Shown: one piece after another, positions 1-6,072 of the stretch
Layout: every line of letters begins with the position of its first letter
How positions within the stretch are numbered: the stretch's first letter is position 1
Assembly: GCA_003175865.1 (NCBI GenBank)
Contig: PSRF01000152.1
Coordinates: 1 to 6,418, forward strand
Direction: 5' to 3'
DNA from: Blastocatellia bacterium
GTDB taxonomy: Bacteria; Acidobacteriota; Blastocatellia; Pyrinomonadales; Pyrinomonadaceae
DNA: 6,418 bases
Made by a program: the position numbers and the translations under genes
Notes under the pieces: model-generated
What the model was told of the DNA's origin: nothing
Seen by the model: the letters and a program-made list of their open reading frames with translations, nothing else
Databases searched by the model: none

Positions 1-1
1 G

Positions 2-331
2 TTAATTTGGGAACTTCAACAAGCGCCATCGTCATTGACCAAGCGACTAGGCTCTGTCGTTGACGTAGTTTTCGTTTGCAAGTACGGCGATAAAAACTTG
101 CGGCTTTATGAAAAATGCATCTGGGAGGAGGTCATCGATTTGAAGGAGTTCGAAATGCTGACTCGAACGAAACTTGAATCAGCGAAGGCCGCGGTGCTTG
201 AATTTGTCGACGAAAACGGAAACGGCCTCTGGTCATTTCCTCAGCTTGAAATAATCAAAGACCTGCTCTCGACCGTCCAGTACAAAGTCGCGGGAGTGAA
301 AGATTTCTTAGCCGAACTCCTTGCGAGTTAA
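2..331 (+). CDS. Unrecognised protein, C-terminal part (open at left edge)
   Basis: The reading frame is open from the first bases of the window, reading LIWELQQAPSS just before a TTG codon at 35. I therefore treat it as the end of a longer gene and not as a small gene starting at that TTG. About 109 residues are visible, ending at TAA 329-331. The visible part is soluble and mixed in charge, with an acidic stretch (KCIWEEVIDLKEFEML), a DENGNG turn, and a likely helical C-terminus (VAGVKDFLAELLAS). There is no membrane segment and no catalytic motif that I recognise. Its stop lies 8 bases from the stop of the convergent pepP gene, with no clear hairpin terminator between them. I do not recognise the family and assign no function. 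Coding is likely because the frame is long, has ordinary composition and packs tightly against its neighbour. Confidence 0.6.
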   Translation, partial: LIWELQQAPSSLTKRLGSVVDVVFVCKYGDKNLRLYEKCIWEEVIDLKEFEMLTRTKLESAKAAVLEFVDENGNGLWSFPQLEIIKDLLSTVQYKVAGVKDFLAELLAS

Positions 332-339
332 AACGGCCG

Positions 340-1632
340 CTATCGCGCCATTAACTCCTCAATCTCTTCGGCCTCCTTCGGCACGCCAGTCGTCAGCACA
401 CGTGGGCCATTGGCAGTGCAGAGCACATCGTCTTCAATCCTGACACCAATGCCGAGATACTGTTCAGGAACATCTTTCGTATCCGGCGAAATGTAGATGC
501 CTGGTTCAACTGTCATGACAACTCCCGGCTCCAGTGCTCGTGAGTCCTGTCCGTACCAGTAAAGACCAACGTCGTGCACGTCGATGCCCAGCATGTGGCC
601 GAGCCCGTGCATGTAAAACTGTTCGTGCTTTTTCTCTTTGATCAATTCCTCGGGATCGCCCTTCAATAAACCCAATTCAACCATTCCTTCAGTCAACACC
701 TCGATTGAGTGTTGCTTCAGTTGTTCGTGGGTCACACCAGGTCGGACCATCTCAACACATTGTTTTTGAGCCTTCAGCACCAGGTCATAAATCTCGCGTT
801 GCGGTTTTGAATAGCGCCCCTTGATTGGAAAGGTTCGCGTTATGTCTGAAGCGTATCCCTTGTACTCTGCGCCAGCGTCGATCAGGACCAGGTCACCGTC
901 TCTGAGTTCACCGTCGTTGTTTATGTAATGAAGCACAGTTGCGTTTGATCCTGCACCTACAATGGAATTGTAAGATGGACCAGAGGCGCCTCGTTCACGG
1001 AAAATTCTTTCGATTAGCGCTTCAACCTGGTACTCCTTCATCCCCGGCCGCACAAACTTCATCGCCGCAACATGCGCTTCAGCCGCGATGTCAGCAGCAC
1101 GTTGCATGATCTCGATCTCTTCAGGACTCTTCAGCACGCGCATCTCATGCACGATTGTTGCCGGATCGATGATCGTGCGCGGTGGATGTATAGGCTTGCG
1201 ATTCCAGGCACGCATTCGAGTGATTTCGCGAATGATCGTGTCGTCCAGATCCCGATTGACACCCAACCGGTAATAAAGCTTTTCAGCGCCCTCAAGCAAT
1301 TCATTTAACTTCTGATCGAACTCAACAATCGGAAACGACTCGTCAGCACCAAACTCCGACTTCGCGCCGTCGACTCCGGCACGACGTCCATCCCAGATCT
1401 CGCGCTCCGGATCTCGTGGACGAACGAACAGCGTGTAGCGTGTGTTGCCGTTTGATTTGATTACCGCGATTGCGTCGGGTTCCTCAAAACCCGTGAGATA
1501 CAGAAAATCTGAATCTTGTCGAAACCTATAATGCGTATCATTTGAGCGGGTCGCCTCGCGAGCACCAGGTATGATGGCAACGGAGTTCGGCTCCAGGCGA
1601 TGTATGAACTCCTCAAGCTGCGGTCGAATCAT
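340..1632 (-). CDS. pepP: Xaa-Pro aminopeptidase (M24B, PepP type)
   Basis: This cytoplasmic metallo-aminopeptidase removes an N-terminal residue that precedes proline; the family normally uses two Mn ions. The 430 residues are close to the 441 of E. coli PepP. Residues 1 to about 150 match the AMP_N domain, including YRFRQDSDFLYLTGFEEPDA at 35-54. The rest is the pita-bread M24 domain. All five metal ligands can be seen: D252 (IDAGAEY), D263 (ASDITRTFP), H346 (HGLGHMLGIDVHD), E376 (TVEPGIY) and E400 (RIEDD). H235 and H353 correspond to the proton-shuttle histidines. Spacing of these residues tracks the E. coli enzyme with an offset of about 8. The ATG at 1632 is supported by an AGAGGAG Shine-Dalgarno (complement of about 1640-1646) at normal spacing. 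A TACAAT-like -10 (complement of 1668-1673) is possible but has no convincing -35. The gene is transcribed away from the aldehyde dehydrogenase. Confidence 0.95.
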   Translation of the reverse strand: MIRPQLEEFIHRLEPNSVAIIPGAREATRSNDTHYRFRQDSDFLYLTGFEEPDAIAVIKSNGNTRYTLFVRPRDPEREIWDGRRAGVDGAKSEFGADESFPIVEFDQKLNELLEGAEKLYYRLGVNRDLDDTIIREITRMRAWNRKPIHPPRTIIDPATIVHEMRVLKSPEEIEIMQRAADIAAEAHVAAMKFVRPGMKEYQVEALIERIFRERGASGPSYNSIVGAGSNATVLHYINNDGELRDGDLVLIDAGAEYKGYASDITRTFPIKGRYSKPQREIYDLVLKAQKQCVEMVRPGVTHEQLKQHSIEVLTEGMVELGLLKGDPEELIKEKKHEQFYMHGLGHMLGIDVHDVGLYWYGQDSRALEPGVVMTVEPGIYISPDTKDVPEQYLGIGVRIEDDVLCTANGPRVLTTGVPKEAEEIEELMAR

Positions 1633-1690
1633 CAGAAATCTCCTCTGGAAGGTTTAAGTTTGCTGGCATTGTAAACCACCGATGGACCCT

Positions 1691-1775
1691 TTTTGGAGTG
1701 CGCTGACTCTGTCGGCGCTTTCAGGGTCGAGCGTGGCTAGTTTTAAAGCGCTGACAGAGTCAGCGCAGTCCAAAG
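1691..1775. repeat. Composite inverted repeat 1 (REPIN-like)
   Basis: Two 30-base arms, 1692-1721 and 1745-1774, are inverted copies with two mismatches around a 23-base centre. Each arm is itself a hairpin. In arm 2 the stem GCGCTGAC (1748-1755) pairs perfectly with GTCAGCGC (1759-1766) around a 3-base loop. In arm 1 the same stem (1700-1707 with 1711-1718) has one T-G wobble. Outside each hairpin, read towards it, sits GGAG (1695-1698) or GGAC (complement of 1768-1771). A conserved tetranucleotide at the foot of a small hairpin, present as an inverted pair, is the layout of REP/REPIN elements. It lies between the divergent pepP and aldehyde dehydrogenase starts, 44 bases before the latter, so it could also affect their expression. 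The structure is seen directly; mobility is inferred. Confidence 0.85.
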
Positions 1776-1818
1776 CAATGTCTTTTCTGCCCAGCTTATT
1801 GGATAATCTAAAGCGACT

Positions 1819-3378
1819 ATGGCGAGTCAGCTGATCGAATCAGACGTTACGGAAATCATCTCCATCAATCCCTCGAATGGCGAAGAGATTGGGCGTGTAC
1901 CAATCACATCAGCTGCGGACGTCGTCAAAGCCGTTCGCATAGCACACGCTGCACAACCCGGCTGGGCCAAGCTAACTTTCCGCGAGCGAGCACGCATTAT
2001 CCTACGTGCGCGCGAGATCGTTCTTTCCGACGTCGACGAAATTGCCACACTAATTTCCCGCGAAACCGGCAAGCCCGCGCCTGAAGCAATTTCAATGGAA
2101 GTAGTGCCGACGCTCGACCTGATGTACTACTTCGCTCGGCAAACAGCTCGACTACTCAAACAGCAAAAGATTGGACTTGGTCTGTACAGCTGGATGGGAC
2201 GTTCGTCAAAGATCGTCTACAAACCGGTCGGGGTTGTTGGAGTCATTTCGCCATGGAATTTCCCCTGGGCCACTCCACTCGACGAAGTTGTCATGGCACT
2301 AATGGCTGGCAACGCTGTCGTCCTCAAACCGAGTGAACTGACGTCATTTTCTGCGTTGAAGATCGCGGACGTCTTCAAGAGAGCACAACTGCCCAGTGGT
2401 GTTCTGCAAATCATCACAGGTGACGGTACAACCGGGGCAGCTCTCGTAGCTGCGGGCGTTGACAAGATCATGTTTACCGGGAGTGTCGCAACGGGAGTCC
2501 GAGTTGCGGAGACAGCTGCCAAATACCTATTGCCAGTGGTTCTCGAACTGGGCGGTAAGGATCCAATGATTGTTCTCGACGACGCCAACATTACAAACGC
2601 AGCGAAGGCAGCAGTGTGGGGTGCGTTTGCTAATGCGGGACAGGCATGCGCTTCAATTGAACGTTGCTATGTTCACGAATCCATCGCCACTAAATTTACC
2701 GACGAAGTGGTGAAACAAACGCAACTGTTACGCACTGGTCCTGGCACCGAAGTCGACATTGGCGCAATGACGACAGAACGGCAATTACTCATCGTCGATG
2801 ATCACGTGCACGATGCCGTTGCAAATGGTGCAAAGGTAATCATCGGTGGCAAGCAACAGAAAGGCACGCGTGGTTGGTTTTACGAACCTACTGTCATCAC
2901 AAACGTTAATCAATCGATGCGACTTATGCGTGCGGAAACTTTCGGGCCAGTTCTGCCGATTACGACATTTACGTCTGACGAGGAAGCAATCTTGCTCGCT
3001 AATGACTCTATCTATGGACTGACTGCCAGCGTTTTTACGAGCAACATTTCACGTGGTCATCGTATCGCAGAACAGCTAGAAGCGGGCACCGTGATGGTCA
3101 ATGAGGTTGTTTATACACACGCGCTGGGGCAAACCCCTTGGGGCGGAGTTAAGCAGAGCGGCTACGGGCGAACGCACGGACGTTTAGGATTACTCGAACT
3201 CGTGACACCGCAACACATTCACCTCAATAGAATGCCGTTTCTGCCCGACGCTTGGTGGTTTCGCTACTCACCTCTCGCCAACGACCTATTTCACGGATTA
3301 GCGCGACGGTTTACAACAGGGTCAGTCCTCAAAGCCGCTCCGCTCCTTCCCAAAATCATCCGGCGTTTGTTCGAGTAA
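1819..3378 (+). CDS. NAD(P)-dependent aldehyde dehydrogenase
   Basis: This enzyme oxidises an aldehyde to the carboxylate with NAD(P)+; the substrate cannot be read from the sequence. The full catalytic set of the ALDH superfamily is present: N147 (SPWNFPW), K170 (LKPSE), the FTGS turn at 219-222, general base E243 (LELGGKDP), nucleophile C277 (NAGQACAS) and E373 (ETFGP). The 34-residue Glu-Cys gap is the usual one. A PWGGVKQSGYGR motif follows at 440-451. At 519 residues it is longer than the typical 480-500. The extra C-terminus, from about 471, is aromatic then hydrophobic and basic (MPFLPDAWWFRYSP, ending LLPKIIRRLFE), and could be a membrane-contacting tail. By length and motif style it resembles the GabD2-like actinobacterial enzymes, but calling it a succinate-semialdehyde dehydrogenase would be a guess. 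No good Shine-Dalgarno precedes the ATG. Repeat-like palindromes lie on both sides of the gene. Confidence 0.93.
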   Translation: MASQLIESDVTEIISINPSNGEEIGRVPITSAADVVKAVRIAHAAQPGWAKLTFRERARIILRAREIVLSDVDEIATLISRETGKPAPEAISMEVVPTLDLMYYFARQTARLLKQQKIGLGLYSWMGRSSKIVYKPVGVVGVISPWNFPWATPLDEVVMALMAGNAVVLKPSELTSFSALKIADVFKRAQLPSGVLQIITGDGTTGAALVAAGVDKIMFTGSVATGVRVAETAAKYLLPVVLELGGKDPMIVLDDANITNAAKAAVWGAFANAGQACASIERCYVHESIATKFTDEVVKQTQLLRTGPGTEVDIGAMTTERQLLIVDDHVHDAVANGAKVIIGGKQQKGTRGWFYEPTVITNVNQSMRLMRAETFGPVLPITTFTSDEEAILLANDSIYGLTASVFTSNISRGHRIAEQLEAGTVMVNEVVYTHALGQTPWGGVKQSGYGRTHGRLGLLELVTPQHIHLNRMPFLPDAWWFRYSPLANDLFHGLARRFTTGSVLKAAPLLPKIIRRLFE

Positions 3379-3389
3379 CCATCAACTTT

Positions 3390-3487
3390 ATGCTGGGACC
3401 GCAGGCGTCCTCGCCTGCCGTGTTTGTCGCACTGCCAACATTGAGTTTCACGCTTCAAGCAGGCGAAGACGCTTGCGGTCCCAGCAT
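3390..3487. repeat. Composite inverted repeat 2 (REPIN-like)
   Basis: Arms 3390-3418 and 3459-3487 (29 bases) are inverted copies with two mismatches around a 40-base centre. Each arm contains GGACC (3396-3400, and complement of 3477-3481) directly followed by a 7 bp hairpin. In arm 1, GCAGGCG (3401-3407) pairs with CGCCTGC (3412-3418) around TCCT. In arm 2 the equivalent stem (3459-3465 with 3470-3476) has one G-T wobble. The arm sequence is of a kind I associate with intergenic repeats in Acidobacteriota genomes, from memory. It begins 11 bases after the stop of the aldehyde dehydrogenase and is the only strong foldback there, so it may also end or stabilise that transcript. No T-tract follows it, so it is not a canonical intrinsic terminator. 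Confidence 0.88.
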
Positions 3488-3588
3488 TGCGCTTTCTGGA
3501 AACTGGGCTTGATTTCACGTTTGTCAACTTGTGAGGAATGTCATATTTCTCGACCTCTAATCTCGATACCTCTCGTTAAGGAGCACAA

Positions 3589-4521
3589 ATGAAGAGAGTC
3601 TTAGCCTTTTCGGTCGTTTTAACGTTCCTCGCTGCCGCGGTAGTGATTAACTCCGCCAGTTCGCAAGGCACCACGCAGGAACTCGTCAATCAACACAAAG
3701 TCATCGCTCGGATGCGCCAAGACAACAACGATCGTGCAAATGAAAATGCCCACAGGGACGCTGGTAATGCCGCGGCCAGGCGCGGTAATGGCATCAACTA
3801 TCACGGTGGTCCAATCATGCTGGGCACTACCAATATCTATTACATTTGGTACGGCAACTGGAGTGGCAATAGTGCGGTTACAATCCTCACGGATTTTGCT
3901 AATACCATCGGTGGTTCGCCCTACTTCAATATCAATACTACATACTCCGACGGCAGCAACAACCACGTCAGCAACTCAGTCAATTACGGTGGAAGCACAA
4001 CAGATAACTATTCTAAAGGTACATCGCTGAGCGATTCGGCAATTCAGGCAGTCGTCAGTTCGGCACTAACAAGCGGGCGCCTTCCTTACGACTCTCATGG
4101 TGTGTATTTTGTTTTGACCTCGGCGGATGTCACAGCGAGTTCAGGATTCTGCACTCAATATTGTGGCTGGCACACACACGGCACAATTTTCGGGACCGAC
4201 ATCAAATATTCATTCGTTGGAAATCCAGATCGTTGTCCCTCGTCATGTGCAGCGCAGAATGTTGGACCAAATGGCAACGGTGGTGCAGACGGGATGGCGT
4301 CGATCATCGCGCATGAATTGGAAGAGTCCGTTACAGATCCGGATTTGAATGCGTGGTACGACACGCGCGGACAGGAAAACGCTGACAAGTGTGCGTGGAC
4401 GTTTGGTTCGACTTACACAGTCAATGGCGCGCAAGCCAACATGCTATTAGGCAATCGAAACTTCCTGATTCAGCAGAACTGGGTTAATGCTTCTGGCGGC
4501 TATTGCGCCAAGAGCTTCTAA
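3589..4521 (+). CDS. Secreted EXORDIUM/Phi-1-like protein
   Basis: A likely exported protein of 310 residues. It starts with K2 R3, a hydrophobic core at about 5-20 and an A-S-S site that would cleave after residue 25. A polar N/R/A-rich linker follows to about 68. The body resembles the plant EXORDIUM/phosphate-induced protein 1 family: YHGGPIM (71-77), YYIWYGNW (84-91), a CGWHTHG segment (192-198), KYSFVGNP (206-213) followed by a C-x3-C pair, and GADGM (232-236). Where, as I recall them, plant members read something like LAGTVTNP, this protein has H242-E243-L-E-E246 then T249-D250-P251 and AWYD, a zincin-like HExxE pattern that could bind metal. Six cysteines (188, 192, 216, 220, 268, 306) in the mature part suit disulfides outside the cytoplasm. 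AAGGAG at 3578-3583, 5 bases before the ATG, fixes the start. TTGTCA at 3521-3526 with a weak TATTTC 17 bases later is a possible promoter. A strong terminator follows, so it is probably transcribed alone. Its role in bacteria is unknown to me. Confidence 0.8.
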   Translation: MKRVLAFSVVLTFLAAAVVINSASSQGTTQELVNQHKVIARMRQDNNDRANENAHRDAGNAAARRGNGINYHGGPIMLGTTNIYYIWYGNWSGNSAVTILTDFANTIGGSPYFNINTTYSDGSNNHVSNSVNYGGSTTDNYSKGTSLSDSAIQAVVSSALTSGRLPYDSHGVYFVLTSADVTASSGFCTQYCGWHTHGTIFGTDIKYSFVGNPDRCPSSCAAQNVGPNGNGGADGMASIIAHELEESVTDPDLNAWYDTRGQENADKCAWTFGSTYTVNGAQANMLLGNRNFLIQQNWVNASGGYCAKSF

Positions 4522-4544
4522 GCACAACCAATCGCTAACTCATG

Positions 4545-4580
4545 AGCACCAGTGGGAACTTTCCTACTGGTGCTTTTTTT
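4545..4580 (+). terminator. Intrinsic terminator of the EXORDIUM-like gene
   Basis: A 13 bp stem (4545-4557 with 4562-4574, one G-T wobble) closes on a 4-base ACTT loop and runs straight into seven T (4574-4580). It begins 23 bases after the stop of the EXORDIUM-like gene. This is a canonical Rho-independent terminator on the plus strand. Confidence 0.93.
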
Positions 4581-4591
4581 ATTGCGTTCCC

Positions 4592-4718
4592 TAGACCATT
4601 CAAGCTCTTCAGTCGGACCGCGTACGTCTCGTGCGCTACTCGAGCAATCGCTCAAGTATCGATTCATCAGCGGGCGCACGAGACGTACGCGGTCCGACTG
4701 AAGAGCTTGAATGATCTA
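4592..4718. repeat. Composite inverted repeat 3 (REPIN-like), near-perfect
   Basis: Arms 4592-4636 and 4674-4718 are 45-base inverted copies with a single mismatch (C4596 against A4714); the inner 40 bases are identical. They flank a 37-base centre. Each arm carries GGACC (4615-4619, and complement of 4691-4695) followed by a small hairpin: GCGTACG (4620-4626) with CGTGCGC (4630-4636) around TCT, with one T-G wobble. The arms extend about 23 bases beyond GGACC on the outer side, further than in the other two palindromes. The near identity of the arms suggests recent insertion or homogenisation. The DNA could extrude as a large cruciform or fold in RNA. It sits just after the EXORDIUM-like gene's terminator and codes for nothing I can recognise. 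Confidence 0.92.
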
Positions 4719-4942
4719 CTCAGAGTTTCTACTAAAGGGCACGGCGATAGGCTTAGTGGATCAGAACATTGTGGCCGCTTTTACTTTTTCGGTAGTCTAT
4801 CTTAGGATGCTCAACTTCGGTTGGCTGGCGACGGCTCACCCACAGTTAGGACAGTTGCGAAGCGGCTGACTAAACCTGCGTACAAAATCGCCGAGTTCGG
4901 GCAGTCGCTTTGCTCCTGTTCTAACTCTTAACAACAGCACCA
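4719..4942. other. Intergenic spacer without recognised features
   Basis: Together with the terminator and repeat 3, this completes a 421-base gap between the EXORDIUM-like and hydrolase genes. I see no RNA gene, no convincing sigma-70 promoter, no long hairpin and no conserved protein fragment in these 224 bases. The hydrolase promoter presumably lies here. Confidence 0.5.
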
Positions 4943-5980
4943 ATGGGACTCTGGAAGAATTATATGCACCGGCGGGAACGCTGGTATCACCAACGTGACA
5001 ACAATCGTCTCGTCAGGCCATTCGAATGGGGACTCGAATATGTTCTCGATCACGTCAACGGCGATGACCCGCGCGATGTCATGAGCAATCACACCGCTCG
5101 CGCAATGGAAACGAGCGAAGCGTTCTTCAAGCTTCCACCGGTTACCGATTACTCACTCGACGGCGATCAACTTACCTGGACCAGTGCGATTCAAACTCAA
5201 TCAATAGAAAACAATCGCGCCTACGCTCGTTTCTTTCCGGCAAAAACAAGAAATGACCAACGGTCACGCAAGGCTGTTGTTGTGCTTCCGCAATGGAATG
5301 CGCAGCCTCAGAGTCACGTCGAGGCTTGTCGTATCTTCAACATGATTGGCATGTCGGCGTTGCGTCTGACACTTCCGTATCATCAGGACCGAAAACCGCC
5401 TGAACTTGAGAGGGCCGACCATCTCGTTTGCACGAATGTTGGTCGAACGATTCAGTCGATGCGACAAGCGGTGCTAGACACGAGAGCAGCTGTTGCGTGG
5501 TTGAAGAGCGAAGGTTACGAACAAATTGGAATTCTTGGTACCAGCGTTGGTTCATGTATTGCATTTCTGACCTTTGCTCATGAACCGGATCTCGCAGCTG
5601 GTGCCTTCAATCACGTATCGGGTTACGTTGCGGATGTCGTATGGCATGGACTATCGACCGCACACGTGCGCGCTGGATTCGCTGATCATCTGACGCTCGA
5701 CGAGCTACGAGAGTTCTGGTCCCCGATTAGTCCTTTGCCATACATACCGAGAGTCGCCCGCATGGGCCATCGTCCGATTCGTTTCATTGTTGCTCGTTAT
5801 GATCTGACCTTTCCTATCGATCTTTCTCGCGACGCAATCGCGGAGGCGCGTCGTCACAACCTGCCACTCGATTTAGTCTGGCTGCCATGTGGTCATTACA
5901 CAACTGGAGAACTCCCCTGGAAAGCAATCGATGCATGGAAGATCGCGACGTTTTTTCGGAAGGCGTTTAGGTCAAAGTGA
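4943..5980 (+). CDS. Alpha/beta hydrolase, ABHD18-like
   Basis: A 345-residue protein with an alpha/beta hydrolase triad: nucleophile elbow GTSVG with S201, acid D287 in VARYDLTFP, and H318 in LPCGHYTTG. The core strand AVVVLPQW (111-118) comes before the helix carrying HVEACRIF, and strand IGILGT leads to the serine, as expected for the fold. The N-terminal 70 residues are polar and aromatic, with no signal peptide, so it is probably cytoplasmic. The layout, with a long N-terminal region and the ILP/LPQW opening, is most like the ABHD18 (former DUF2048) group, whose bacterial substrates I do not know; an esterase, lipase or peptidase role is equally possible. No Shine-Dalgarno precedes the ATG at 4943. 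Met8 (4964) has GGAAG 6 bases upstream (4953-4957) and is a real alternative start. No clear terminator; the gene runs convergently towards the M49-like gene with a 92-base gap. Confidence 0.85.
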   Translation: MGLWKNYMHRRERWYHQRDNNRLVRPFEWGLEYVLDHVNGDDPRDVMSNHTARAMETSEAFFKLPPVTDYSLDGDQLTWTSAIQTQSIENNRAYARFFPAKTRNDQRSRKAVVVLPQWNAQPQSHVEACRIFNMIGMSALRLTLPYHQDRKPPELERADHLVCTNVGRTIQSMRQAVLDTRAAVAWLKSEGYEQIGILGTSVGSCIAFLTFAHEPDLAAGAFNHVSGYVADVVWHGLSTAHVRAGFADHLTLDELREFWSPISPLPYIPRVARMGHRPIRFIVARYDLTFPIDLSRDAIAEARRHNLPLDLVWLPCGHYTTGELPWKAIDAWKIATFFRKAFRSK

Positions 5981-6072
5981 GGGGTCAGAGGTCAGGGATT
6001 TAGGGGCCAGGTAGAGCGTCAGGATCTCATTTGGACACCTGAACTCGGACCCGTGCCCCCCAACCCCTAACC
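5981..6072. repeat. GGTYAG-rich imperfect inverted spacer
   Basis: The whole gap between two convergent genes is strand-skewed. It begins G-rich, with GGTCAG repeated at 5983-5988 and 5990-5995, and ends C-rich. The complement of 6058-6072 reads as a degenerate copy (GGTTAGGGGTTGGGG). Left 5983-5997 and right 6058-6072 can pair at about 11 of 15 positions. It may serve as a two-way terminator or be a decayed repeat; it lacks T-tracts. A low-confidence structural note only. Confidence 0.45.

Noticed and set aside
1072..1308. Plus-strand frames opposite pepP
   Set aside because: They are shadows of a well-supported PepP with all metal ligands intact.
2217..2591. A 124-residue minus-strand frame inside the aldehyde dehydrogenase gene
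   Set aside because: It is antisense to the most conserved catalytic part of a clear ALDH; the frame is low-complexity and serine/threonine-rich as expected for a shadow.
1691..3487. Aldehyde dehydrogenase as cargo of a transposon bounded by repeats 1 and 2
   Set aside because: The two palindromes differ in sequence, each is a complete inverted pair by itself, there is no transposase or target duplication, and a third such element lies outside.
3252..3527. Plus- and minus-strand frames spanning repeat 2
   Set aside because: Both read through the palindrome and the end of the ALDH gene; their sequence is repeat-derived.
3619..3966. A 115-residue minus-strand frame over the EXORDIUM-like gene
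   Set aside because: It is antisense to a gene with signal peptide, strong Shine-Dalgarno and terminator; no independent start signal.
3390..4718. CRISPR array
   Set aside because: The repeats are inverted pairs, not regularly spaced direct repeats, and no cas gene is present.
4542..4805. An 87-residue plus-strand reading frame
   Set aside because: It starts within the stem region of the intrinsic terminator and runs through both arms of repeat 3; it has no Shine-Dalgarno and no recognisable protein signal.
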